Translations under genes and position numbers: made by a program | Assembly: GCF_022637455.1 (NCBI RefSeq) | Contig: NZ_CP093341.1 | Location: 1,302,001-1,366,000 of the forward strand | Source of the DNA: Lysobacter sp. S4-A87 | GTDB lineage: Bacteria; Pseudomonadota; Gammaproteobacteria; Xanthomonadales; Xanthomonadaceae | DNA length: 64,000 bases | Direction: 5' to 3' | Notes under the pieces: model-generated | Told to the model about the DNA's origin: nothing | Database searches by the model: none | The model's input: only the letters and a program-made list of their open reading frames with translations | Shown: positions 10,001 through 17,595 of the stretch, piece by piece | Numbering within the stretch: the stretch's first letter is position 1 | Layout: each line of letters opens with the position of its first letter

Positions 10001-11064
10001 CGGACCGCTTCGCCACGCGCCTGCTTGCCTGGTTCGATGTCAGCGGCCGCCACGACCTGCCCTGGCAGCACCCACGCTCGCCGTACCGCGTATGGCTGTC
10101 GGAGATCATGCTGCAGCAGACGCAGGTCAAGACCGCAGCGCCCTACTTCGAGCGATTCATGGCCGCGCTGCCGACATTGCGCGACCTCGCATCCGCGCCG
10201 CTCGACGACGTGCTCGCACTGTGGTCGGGCCTGGGCTACTACGCCCGAGCACGCAACCTGCATGCAGCGGCGAAGCGCTGCGTCGAACTGTACGATGGCG
10301 AGCTGCCGCGCAATCTCGACGCGCTCACCGCCCTGCCCGGCATCGGCCGCAGCACCGCCGCGGCGATCGCCTCGCAGGCCTGGGGCGAGCGTTGCGCGAT
10401 CCTCGACGGCAACGTCAAGCGAGTGCTCACCCGCTACCACGGCATCGACGGCTACCCCGGCCTGCCCGCAGTCGAAAAGAAACTCTGGTTGCTGGCCGAA
10501 GACCACGTCGCCCACGCGCAGTTGCCACCGCTGCGGATGGCCGACTACACCCAGGCGCAGATGGACCTGGGCGCCACGCTGTGCACGCGCGCCGACCCGG
10601 CCTGCGTGTTGTGCCCGATGCAGGACGACTGCGTCGCCCGTCGCGAAGGCCGCGTCGCCGACCTGCCCACGCCCAAGCCCGGCAAGACACCGCCGCAGAA
10701 GTACGCGCACGTGCTGTGGGCCGAAGACAGCGACGGCCGCATCCTGCTGCAGCGGCGACCGCCAAGCGGCATCTGGGCGTCGCTATGGACGCTGCCGCAG
10801 GCCGAGGACGACACGCTGGCGCAGGACTGGTTCCAGCAACACCTCACTGGCGACTACGCACGCGCGCAGGTGTTGCCCGCCATCGACCACGCCTTCAGCC
10901 ACTACAAGCTGCAGCTGCAGCCACTGCGATGGCACGGCACCGCGCTGCGCGGCCGGATCGGCGACAATGACGACCTGCGCTGGGTCGCACGCGAGGAACT
11001 CGGCGCCATCGGCATTCCAGCACCGATCCGCAAACTGCTGGAAGCCAGCGCCCGGGAACCCTGA
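9997..11064 (+). CDS. mutY: A/G-specific adenine glycosylase MutY
   Basis: Base-excision repair enzyme removing adenine mispaired with 8-oxoguanine. It has 355 residues. Catalytic Glu36 lies in SEIMLQQT, the helix-hairpin-helix in LPGIGRSTAAAI (113-124) and the catalytic Asp137 in ILDGNVKR. The [4Fe-4S] cluster ligands are Cys196, Cys203, Cys206 and Cys212 in the standard C-x6-C-x2-C-x5-C spacing. The C-terminal NUDIX-like domain for 8-oxoG recognition is present (about 225-350). The start at 9997 overlaps the preceding stop. It is followed by yggX after 3 bases, the common mutY-yggX pair. Confidence 0.97.
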   Translation: MTDRFATRLLAWFDVSGRHDLPWQHPRSPYRVWLSEIMLQQTQVKTAAPYFERFMAALPTLRDLASAPLDDVLALWSGLGYYARARNLHAAAKRCVELYDGELPRNLDALTALPGIGRSTAAAIASQAWGERCAILDGNVKRVLTRYHGIDGYPGLPAVEKKLWLLAEDHVAHAQLPPLRMADYTQAQMDLGATLCTRADPACVLCPMQDDCVARREGRVADLPTPKPGKTPPQKYAHVLWAEDSDGRILLQRRPPSGIWASLWTLPQAEDDTLAQDWFQQHLTGDYARAQVLPAIDHAFSHYKLQLQPLRWHGTALRGRIGDNDDLRWVAREELGAIGIPAPIRKLLEASAREP

Positions 11065-11067
11065 CCC

Positions 11068-11340
11068 ATGCCCCGCACCGTCTACTGCGAATACGAAAAG
11101 CGCGAAACCGAAGGCCTCGACTACGTGCCGTGGCCCGGCGAACTGGGCAAGCGCATCTTCGCCCATATCGGCAAACCCGCCTGGGCGGCGTGGCTGGCAC
11201 ACCAGACCATGCTGATCAACGAGAACCGGCTGTCGCCGCTCGACCCCAAGCACCGCGCCTTCCTCGAAACCGAGATGGAGAAGTTCCTGTTTGGCGGTGA
11301 CGCCGCCAAACCCGCCGGCTACGTCGCCCCGGAAACCTGA
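11068..11340 (+). CDS. yggX: Fe(2+)-trafficking / oxidative damage protection protein YggX
   Basis: A 90-residue member of the YggX family, linked to iron handling and protection of Fe-S enzymes from oxidation. The family-typical start [18 protein letters not shown] contains the conserved Cys7, and the core segment [14 protein letters not shown] and the [13 protein letters not shown] motif are intact. It lies 3 bases after mutY, an Fe-S DNA-repair enzyme, in one operon. Length and motifs are normal. Confidence 0.96.
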   Translation: MPRTVYCEYEKRETEGLDYVPWPGELGKRIFAHIGKPAWAAWLAHQTMLINENRLSPLDPKHRAFLETEMEKFLFGGDAAKPAGYVAPET

Positions 11341-11342
11341 GT

Positions 11343-11783
11343 TCAGGATTTCTCGCGCTCGGCGATCTGAGCGGCGCGCTTCTCGCTTTCGGCCTGCTTG
11401 AGCGCCTTGGCGTCGACCGGTCGGATTTCCTTGATCCAGCACGGGATCTGGTTGGACGCGCGGCTGAGCACGATCACCTTGTCGAAGTTCTGGTACACCC
11501 GCCCGAACTGGTTGGTCACGGTGATGGCCTGGGCGAAGTCCAGGTCCTCGCAGGTGCTCTTGAGCTCGAGCAGGTAGACCTCGCTGGGCTTGGTCCACAC
11601 CGCCAGCGCGGTCTCGCCCAGGGGCGTCCAGCCGTCGAGACGGCCGAAGTACTGGAAGTTCGGAACCGGCGCACCGGCATGGGCGCGGTACAGCTCCAGC
11701 TTGTCGGCATCGCTGATGCGCGAATTGCTGGCGCAGGCGCTGGTGACCAACGCGGCCAGGCAGGCCAGGACCAGGGCTTTCAT
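11343..11783 (-). CDS. Predicted small lipoprotein
   Basis: A 146-residue protein with a lipoprotein signal peptide: hydrophobic residues 2-16 and lipobox VTSAC with Cys17. The mature part is mixed alpha/beta with WTPLGETALAVWTKPSEVYLLEL, and the C-terminal 30 residues are charged and helical (Ala/Lys/Glu). I do not recognise the family; the plan (a DUF6491-like compact domain) is common in xanthomonads. The start at 11783 is chosen for GGAG 6 bases upstream. It converges on yggX with only 2 bases between the stops, and no terminator hairpin is evident there. Confidence 0.75.
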   Translation of the reverse strand: MKALVLACLAALVTSACASNSRISDADKLELYRAHAGAPVPNFQYFGRLDGWTPLGETALAVWTKPSEVYLLELKSTCEDLDFAQAITVTNQFGRVYQNFDKVIVLSRASNQIPCWIKEIRPVDAKALKQAESEKRAAQIAEREKS

Positions 11784-11954
11784 GACGGTCTCCTGCAGCG
11801 CACGGGCTGCCTGTGGACAACACCCCACAATCTTGCGCCGCCCCGGCGCCGGTGCTGCAGCGGCCGGCGAACCCGTTCAGCGCACATCCGGCTTGCCATG
11901 CCCGCCCGCGATCCGTATCATTCCGCTCCTCGCACGGCCTGACCGTCGCGGAAT

Positions 11955-12030
11955 GGCCGGGTAGCTCAGTTGGTAGAGCAGGGGATTGAAAATCCCCGTG
12001 TCGGGGGTTCGATTCCCTCCCCGGCCACCA
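11955..12030 (+). tRNA. tRNA-Phe (GAA)
   Basis: A 76-base cloverleaf with CCA encoded. The acceptor stem GGCCGGG pairs with CCCGGCC, the D arm is GCTC/GAGC, and the anticodon stem GGGGA/TCCCC holds loop TTGAAAA with anticodon GAA. The T arm is GGGGG/CCCTC with TTCGATT loop. It is intact, because the integrated element supplies an identical 3' part. Confidence 0.98.
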
Positions 12031-12031
12031 T
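11983..12031 (+). repeat. attL of the integrated element
   Basis: A 49-base stretch from the 5' side of the anticodon stem through CCA plus one base of tRNA-Phe, repeated exactly at 30604-30652. This marks the left attachment site. Crossing-over must lie within this block. Confidence 0.93.
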
Positions 12032-12041
12032 GATTAAACGT

Positions 12042-12083
12042 AAGCCCAGTAAGGCTCTCAGGCTTTACTGGGCTTATTTTTTT
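12042..12083 (+). terminator. Rho-independent terminator after tRNA-Phe
   Basis: An 11-bp perfect stem (12042-12052 with 12065-12075, AAGCCCAGTAA/TTACTGGGCTT) is followed by a run of seven T. It lies just inside the element's left end and would end tRNA-Phe transcription. Confidence 0.85.
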
Positions 12084-12099
12084 GGAGCATCGCCCCGGC

Positions 12100-12121
12100 C
12101 TGGGGGACACCGGGGGGACAT
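12100..12121 (+). repeat. 22-base repeat near left end, copy 1 (candidate integrase arm site)
   Basis: The stretch starting CTGGGGGACACCGGGGGGAC is identical to 30467-30488 near the right end, in the same orientation. Each contains two GGGGGACA units about 11 bases apart. Its position just inside attL fits an arm-type binding site for a DUF4102-type integrase. The rest of 12085-12376 shows no gene. Confidence 0.6.
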
Positions 12122-12376
12122 GGGGTGTTTGTGCCCTTGCCCATCGGTCAGAGGTCGTTGGTCCGAGTCCAACTTCGAACTCCAGCTGGAAACCTAATTA
12201 GGCCGCGACCGCGACGATCAGCGCCGCTGCAGTACGCCCGATGGGCCAAGAACCCGTCTCCTGGGCCAAGAACGCGCGCGGCAAAATGCCGCGGCGCCGC
12301 CCGACAATCTTGGCGAGCCAAATAGGAGTGAGCGCCTGAAGCTAACTCCAGACGCGAAGTCCCTTGGATCACGCGC

Positions 12377-13048
12377 TCAGCTAGCGCCGTCCTCGCCGTA
12401 GTCCTGTTCGAAGCTCAAGCGGATCGAAAAATCAGTTTCGATCAGACCACAGCGGCCGGCTTTGTCGAAGCTGTATGTCGCCTCAAAATCACCACGGTGA
12501 CCGTAATACACGCGATCGGGGTCTTGTTCCCCCGTGTGAGTGCCGGCAAGAACAGCACACCAGCAGTCGGCTACGTCAAACAATGACCCGTCGAATTCAT
12601 AGCTATCGGTGTAGAACTCGTCAACATAGGCATTAGTTTCCGCGTACGCGGATATGACGCCATCATCGGTCCATGCGCGGGTTTGAGTGTCCTGCGCCAG
12701 GTGGTCCTTCAGATCCTCAAATGAACGGTGGATCTGAGCGCCTGATTGCCAGACACCCTCAGCTCCTTCAAAGGCCCTCGACAGCACATCAAAAACGACA
12801 GCCTGCGTTTCCGACGCCAGCCCGAGGTCACGCAGACGAACGGTGAGTACATCCTGTTGAAGCACGATGTGCCCTGCATCTCCCAAGGAAGGGCTCACCG
12901 AGTTCCTTTCCTCGGCCTGCAACGCGGCGAACGTGCGATAGGACAGAACGGCAGCGGTCAGCTCCAACGCATGCCCATGGGAAAGGATGATGCCGAGAGC
13001 ACGCAAGCCTTTGCGAGCCGCGAAGGCAACGGGAGAGATATTGATCAT
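12377..13048 (-). CDS. Unknown element protein with glyoxalase-associated N-terminal module
   Basis: A 223-residue protein of unknown function. The N-terminal 50 residues follow a pattern I associate with a small helical module found in many plasmid and island proteins (LSHGHALELTAAVLSYRTFAALQ, about residues 23-45), often annotated as glyoxalase-superfamily related. The remainder is acidic, with a C-terminal beta-rich half containing DVADCWCAVLAG and a terminal DFSIRLSFEQDYGED. The start at 13048 is taken because the region upstream in frame to 13201 is not convincing; the Shine-Dalgarno AGGA is about 9 bases upstream. It is the leftmost gene of the element. As cargo it could be a defence or accessory gene, but there is no direct evidence. 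Confidence 0.6.
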   Translation of the reverse strand: MINISPVAFAARKGLRALGIILSHGHALELTAAVLSYRTFAALQAEERNSVSPSLGDAGHIVLQQDVLTVRLRDLGLASETQAVVFDVLSRAFEGAEGVWQSGAQIHRSFEDLKDHLAQDTQTRAWTDDGVISAYAETNAYVDEFYTDSYEFDGSLFDVADCWCAVLAGTHTGEQDPDRVYYGHRGDFEATYSFDKAGRCGLIETDFSIRLSFEQDYGEDGAS

Positions 13049-13574
13049 GGATCGGTATCCTGTTAGGCACGGTGCGGTGAGTGATTGCTCGCGCCGCGCC
13101 CCGGACAAACCGATGCGAATAGAGGGCGTGCTGGAGAACGTTTGATCGTCGCCTGTTTTGGGCCACTCACGACCCAGGCGGGCGCCTGTGACGGAGAACA
13201 TATGCCCAACTACGCTCCCAGCGCAAGGCCCCTGCCCGCTGCTTTGGACCGGGCCGTCCGCAGCTTCCGGCTCCTCGCGGCCGGCAGGTTCCGACGCGTG
13301 CGCAATCCCTTGCGTTGCCCCCCCTGGGCACCAGACGGTTGGACCTGAACCTCAGACCCCGTACCTCCCCTCTCACATGCCCCGTAGTTGCCGGCTGGTT
13401 TTCAAGCCAATTTCACGAGTGGCTGGCAGTAGCGGCACCGCAACTGCCACCTCGCCCCTATTGCGCCGCGCTGCATCGGTTCAGCGATCGCCTCGGGAGC
13501 GGACCCGCCGAGACAGACATGGCCTTCCAGAACCTCGGGAATGCCCCCCTGCTTTGAGCCGGACCGCAAAGCGG
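13049..13574. other. 526-base stretch without a supported gene
   Basis: Short open frames exist on both strands, but none has a convincing start, ribosome site or recognisable protein. The composition is more GC-rich than the cargo genes on either side, suggesting a remnant or a control region for the gene at 12377-13048. No terminator with a T-run was found. Confidence 0.5.
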
Positions 13575-14270
13575 CTACGGTTCGACCCGCTGCGCCCCAA
13601 GTGCGGCATCGTTGGCTCGCAACCATTTCTCGAGCTGCGTCATGTGCTGAGGCCAAACGACGTTGTACTCATGCTCAAAAACCGCGAAGACAAAGGCGGA
13701 ACCTGGCTCCTGCTCCATACCGAAGAACTCGACCCAATTATTTACAAAATGAGTCTCGTGCTTGTCCGGATCAGTGGAAGAGTAGCCGAAGAGAACGCCA
13801 TCGTAGTTTGGATGGGCGCTCTCGCTAAGGTGCTGATGCATAGAAGCGAGCCCAGGATGGACCTTCTCGGCCTGTCCCAAAACAGTAAGTATGTTGACGG
13901 CCGCGAGGGACGTTGCTCCGTTCTTAGAACCCATCAGCAACTGTTTGGTGATCTCGTCAAACTCAAAAAAAGAAAGCGTGCTCGATAGGACGCTTTGGGT
14001 TTTCTGGTTGAGGTAGATGAGAACACCCAGGGTCTCGATGCAGCTACGGAGCAAGATGCGTGCACCGAGTATGTGGCCGTGCTTTGCCAATAGGAGCGTC
14101 TGTTGCCCAAGATCGTGCATGCGCCACAGCAGTGCTTCACGCACCACGATGCTCCTATACGGAGCCTTCCACTTGTGAGCGATCGGACAGCGGGAAATAA
14201 GTCCGCCGACGCTGATGTCGCTGCAGAGTGTCTGTGACCATCGATCTAGCTGTTCGCCAATGTCTTTCAT
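13575..14270 (-). CDS. Unknown helical element protein
   Basis: A 231-residue mostly helical, soluble protein. A central segment (RILLRSCIETLGVLIYLNQ, about residues 70-88) and a later LSESAHPNYDGVLFGY (about 146-161) resemble the plan of DUF5677-like proteins, where an Arg/Glu helix is paired with a downstream His-containing segment. That resemblance is weak and I assign no function. The ATG at 14270 directly follows a GTG at 14273; TTAGG lies about 8 bases upstream of the ATG. It is located in the cargo region beside restriction genes, so a defence role is possible but unproven. Confidence 0.6.
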   Translation of the reverse strand: MKDIGEQLDRWSQTLCSDISVGGLISRCPIAHKWKAPYRSIVVREALLWRMHDLGQQTLLLAKHGHILGARILLRSCIETLGVLIYLNQKTQSVLSSTLSFFEFDEITKQLLMGSKNGATSLAAVNILTVLGQAEKVHPGLASMHQHLSESAHPNYDGVLFGYSSTDPDKHETHFVNNWVEFFGMEQEPGSAFVFAVFEHEYNVVWPQHMTQLEKWLRANDAALGAQRVEP

Positions 14271-14382
14271 CACAAATACCTAACAGACGGACCCGTGTGC
14301 AACCTTTAGCCTCGCCGAGGCGCCGCCCCGACCCGATGACCGCAACACCAGGAGCGGTCATTCGCCCGCTCTCCGTCCCGCT

Positions 14383-14682
14383 TCATTTCTCAGGTCGATA
14401 CAGCTCATCAAAGACATGTTCAGGCATCCATGTCTCGTACTGATCTGTGGCCCCTAGCTTCCGTACTACCACGTACCCGGGGAAGATACGACCGCAACTA
14501 GGAGGAGGATTCATCGTTTGGCTAGAGCTGAGCTTGCTGAACCTGACCTTGTAGTCGACGTTAGAGATGCCAGCCGCCTTAACCTTGACTCCGTACCTCC
14601 GCGCGGTGTCTCGATCAACGGCTGCAAAGAGCGCCATCTGCTCCAACGTTACAAACGGACGATCTGAGCTATAGGGGTCCAC
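14383..14682 (-). CDS. Small unknown element protein
   Basis: A 99-residue protein beginning with GTG at 14682; GGGAGG 5 bases upstream supports this start. The first part has a helix-turn-helix-like stretch (LEQMALFAAVDRDTARRYGV, residues 13-32). A basic, beta-rich C-terminal half follows (YVVVRKLGATDQYETWMPEHVF). It might be a small DNA-binding protein, but I do not recognise a family. The codon use matches the AT-richer cargo. Confidence 0.55.
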   Translation of the reverse strand: MDPYSSDRPFVTLEQMALFAAVDRDTARRYGVKVKAAGISNVDYKVRFSKLSSSQTMNPPPSCGRIFPGYVVVRKLGATDQYETWMPEHVFDELYRPEK

Positions 14683-14797
14683 TAACGCCTCCCTCTCCTA
14701 AATGTTTCGTCGTGTTCTATCAGAAGGCCACTGCGAGCGGGAGGGACCACTACCTACCGGCCCGATAGGAGCGCGCGCTCGGACTCAAATGCCTGAA

Positions 14798-15340
14798 TTA
14801 AGCAGAGCCTCGTCGCGACTTCGGCTTGGACGAACTGTTAACTGTCAGCGACCGCCGTTGGACAACCTTGAACTGGAGATCCTGGGCCTTTCTCAGAAAG
14901 CTCTCCCACTCAGCGACAAGGGCGTTGTACTGAGCCAATTCTTCGGGCGTAAGGGATGACTCCGGACTACGCGGTGCATAGTTGTGCACAGCAATATAAT
15001 GCTCTATGCGATCTACCCGGCTGGCTGCATCTACCGGGAATCGATTGGCCAGGAACGTCCGCCACGGTTTGTTGCCGCGAGAGTCATTGCAAGTCTGGCA
15101 GGCGGGCACGATGTTACCGGGCACAAGCTCTCCGAAATCAGTCACAGCGACAAGATGATCTGGGACTATGCCCCGATTCTCCGCCGACGCAGCGGCGCCG
15201 CAGTAGGCACAAGTGCTGCCGAACTCGGCGAGGACCAATGACCACTCCTGCTTTGAAATGCGGTGATCTGGAGCCACGATCTCGCGAAGACCCCGGCGTG
15301 TGTTGTAATTCATGCGCGAAAAGTGCTGAGTTCCTTTCAT
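14798..15340 (-). CDS. HNH endonuclease
   Basis: A 180-residue protein with a complete zinc-type HNH (beta-beta-alpha-metal) domain. CAYCG (Cys44, Cys47) is followed by PDHLVAV (Asp61, His62), then NIVPACQTCNDSRGNK (Cys81, Cys84, Asn85). The two Cys pairs would hold structural zinc, and His62 with Asn85 would form the catalytic site. The C-terminal 70 residues are helical and basic at the end. It is located in the cargo between small unknown genes and the type I R-M operon, so a DNA-cleaving role in defence or mobility is plausible. The start at 15340 has only a weak AGG site; an alternative ATG lies at 15313. Confidence 0.82.
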   Translation of the reverse strand: MKGTQHFSRMNYNTRRGLREIVAPDHRISKQEWSLVLAEFGSTCAYCGAAASAENRGIVPDHLVAVTDFGELVPGNIVPACQTCNDSRGNKPWRTFLANRFPVDAASRVDRIEHYIAVHNYAPRSPESSLTPEELAQYNALVAEWESFLRKAQDLQFKVVQRRSLTVNSSSKPKSRRGSA

Positions 15341-15394
15341 GGCAGCCTGAATTAGGTAGATCCGCGGCGCGGCTTCGGATTGGAGTAATTAGCT

Positions 15395-15673
15395 CTAAGA
15401 CTCGTGAGTCTTATGTGCGTACAGATCTAGATAGTTCAGCAGACCTTTTACAACCTCGTCGCAATTCTCCTCTTGAAGGCTTGTTGTAACGGATGCGATG
15501 CCTGAACTGTCGTGACTGACAACTGCGTCAGTCCCTACGAAGTGGTCTTCCAACCTTGCAAAGAAGAAGGCTAGGTTGCTCTCAATCTCCTCAGGCGATA
15601 GCTCTTCTCGGAACGGCTGCGAGCGTGTCGGGCCGTTATAGCTGTAGTAGGGCTTGTATCGATACGTAGGCAT
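15395..15673 (-). CDS. Small unknown element protein
   Basis: A 92-residue soluble protein. It begins MPTYRYKPYYSYNGPTRSQP, an aromatic-rich stretch, followed by an acidic helix (SPEEIESNLAFFFARLEDHF) and a C-terminal helix. No family is recognised. It lies 55 bases upstream (in transcription) of the HNH gene and may share its transcript. The start at 15673 is preferred over 15691; AAGGACC is about 7 bases upstream. Confidence 0.5.
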   Translation of the reverse strand: MPTYRYKPYYSYNGPTRSQPFREELSPEEIESNLAFFFARLEDHFVGTDAVVSHDSSGIASVTTSLQEENCDEVVKGLLNYLDLYAHKTHES

Positions 15674-15981
15674 AATGCTTGGTCCTTGCAAACCACTTTC
15701 TATACGGACCCCGGGGTCCAGTTATGGATCCTTGGCAGAGCACAATCGACCCGCGCAACCTTTCAATCCGACGGCAGAATAGCGACGCGACATCGGCAAA
15801 CAGACCGATGCAATGACTGACCGAGTTCGTCGGCAGGCTTGAAGTCCGACGACAGCCCAACGCAACGAACACTTTTGCTCAATAGCGACCATAGAGCGCA
15901 ACCTTTGGTCACACGTCAGCTCTGCGGCGGGAGCCACTTCGTGGCAACACTGACAGCGGTTAGCGCCCAACCTAGGATGTC
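15674..15981. other. 308-base intergenic stretch
   Basis: It separates the end of hsdM from the small-gene cluster. Open frames on the minus strand (for example to 15970) are Cys/Arg-rich and unlike real proteins. Several imperfect GCCCAAC and GTCGGAC-type inverted motifs are present, but no clear terminator hairpin with T-run and no gene. Confidence 0.5.
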
Positions 15982-17595
15982 TCAGGGCAATAGGGGCAAA
16001 CCAAGCTCCTTAAGAAACGCATTGAGGCGCTCGGTAGCCGTTCTAACCTTTCCATCAACCGAGACTAGTTCTCCATGCACAGTCTTGAGATCGATCTCAT
16101 TCTCGGCGCCGGCAGTGCTGATGTAGCGCGATATATTGAGATTGAAATCGTTCCTTTCGATCTCCTCCATAGCAACTCGACGTGAGTATCGCGCCTCTTC
16201 CTTGCGGAACTGATAGGCATCTACGATCTTCTCAATGTGTTCGGGCAGCAGCTGGTTCTGCCGCTTCCCTTTCTCGAAGTGCTCGGCTGCGTTGATGAAC
16301 AACACATCGTCCGGCTTCTTACATTTCTTCAGCACCAAAATGCACACCGGTATTCCGGTGGAGAAGAAGAGGTCCGCAGGCAGGCCTATGACGGTATCAA
16401 TGTGGCCATCCTTAAGCAATTTAGTGCGAATGCGTGACTCAGCGCCGCCACGGAACAAGACTCCGTGCGGCAGGATGATGGCCATCACTCCGTCTTGCTT
16501 GAGGAAATGAAAACCGTGCAGGAGGAAAGCGAAGTCGGCCGCAGACTTTGGTGCCAGTCCGTAGTTCTTAAAGCGCACGTCCTCACTCAGCGCCTCGCTC
16601 GGCTCCCAGCGATAGCTAAAGGGCGGATTGGCTACCACCGCATCGAACTTCGGCATCTTGGCCGGGTTCGTCTCGCGAAGCATGTCCCACTCATTCGGAA
16701 GGGTATCTCCGTGGAAGATCTCGAACTCAGAATCCTTAACCCCGTGCAGCAGCATATTCATGCGCGCCAGGTTGTAGGTTGTGATGTTCTTCTCCTGGCC
16801 ATAGATCTTCCCGATGGTGCCTTTCGCATCCTTCATTCGGTGTCGCACGTTCAGCAACAACGACCCTGAACCGCAAGCCAGATCCATCACGCTGTCCAGA
16901 TGGGAACGCTTGCCCGAACCGGGCTCCTGGCTGTCAAGCGTTACTATGGACGACAAGATGTCTGAAATGCGCTGAGGGGTGTAGAACTCTCCCGCCTTCT
17001 TGCCAGAACCAGCTGCGAACTGACCGATCAGATACTCATAGGCATCACCCAACGCATCGCTGTCGGTGGAAAACTCCTTCAGCCCGTCAGCGATCTCCTT
17101 GATGATTCTGCACAGCCGCGCGTTGCGTTCTGAATACGTCTTTCCAAGCTTGTCAGAAGCCAGATTAATCTCGGAGAACAGCCCGCGGAAAGTGCTCGCG
17201 AAAGACTCTGTCTCGATATAGCTGAAGCCGCTCTGCAACGTACTCAAGAGCATCGCATCATGCGTGCGTGCCATCTCTGATATGTTGCCCCACAGGTACT
17301 GCGGCTCGATCACATAGTGCACCTTTCGGCGCATCTGCTTCTCGAACTCTGGCACGTCATCCAAATTACTCTCGTACCACCGCTGCAAGGGTGTGGACAC
17401 CGAGCCGTCCAACTGAACGGGATAGTCCGACCCCAGTTCCTTCCTCGCAGCTGCTTCGTAGTTGTCAGAAAGGTAACGAAGGAAGAGAAAAGCCAACATG
17501 TAGTCGCGGAAATCATCCGCATTCATCGCGCCGCGAAGTTGATCGGCAATAGCCCATAGGGTTCTGCCAAGCTTCTGTTTTTCGAGATCGGTCAT
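15982..17595 (-). CDS. hsdM: Type I restriction-modification system, methyltransferase subunit
   Basis: A 537-residue N6-adenine methyltransferase subunit; with HsdS it methylates the host recognition site, and with HsdR it forms the restriction complex. An N-terminal helical HsdM_N domain (about 8-150) precedes the SAM-binding motif DLACGSGS (238-245) and the catalytic NPPF (323-326). The ATG at 17595 overlaps the stop of the upstream ATPase gene in ATGA. It is the last gene in the operon, whereas hsdM is usually first, so modification is made after the nuclease genes unless an internal promoter exists. Confidence 0.96.
   Translation of the reverse strand: MTDLEKQKLGRTLWAIADQLRGAMNADDFRDYMLAFLFLRYLSDNYEAAARKELGSDYPVQLDGSVSTPLQRWYESNLDDVPEFEKQMRRKVHYVIEPQYLWGNISEMARTHDAMLLSTLQSGFSYIETESFASTFRGLFSEINLASDKLGKTYSERNARLCRIIKEIADGLKEFSTDSDALGDAYEYLIGQFAAGSGKKAGEFYTPQRISDILSSIVTLDSQEPGSGKRSHLDSVMDLACGSGSLLLNVRHRMKDAKGTIGKIYGQEKNITTYNLARMNMLLHGVKDSEFEIFHGDTLPNEWDMLRETNPAKMPKFDAVVANPPFSYRWEPSEALSEDVRFKNYGLAPKSAADFAFLLHGFHFLKQDGVMAIILPHGVLFRGGAESRIRTKLLKDGHIDTVIGLPADLFFSTGIPVCILVLKKCKKPDDVLFINAAEHFEKGKRQNQLLPEHIEKIVDAYQFRKEEARYSRRVAMEEIERNDFNLNISRYISTAGAENEIDLKTVHGELVSVDGKVRTATERLNAFLKELGLPLLP

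Noticed and set aside
12377-15673. Integron cassette array
   Set aside because: GTTAGGT and GCCTAAC core-like sequences occur near two genes, but no matching R''/L''-L'/R' pairs form an attC hairpin, and there is no integron integrase. Single 7-base cores arise by chance.
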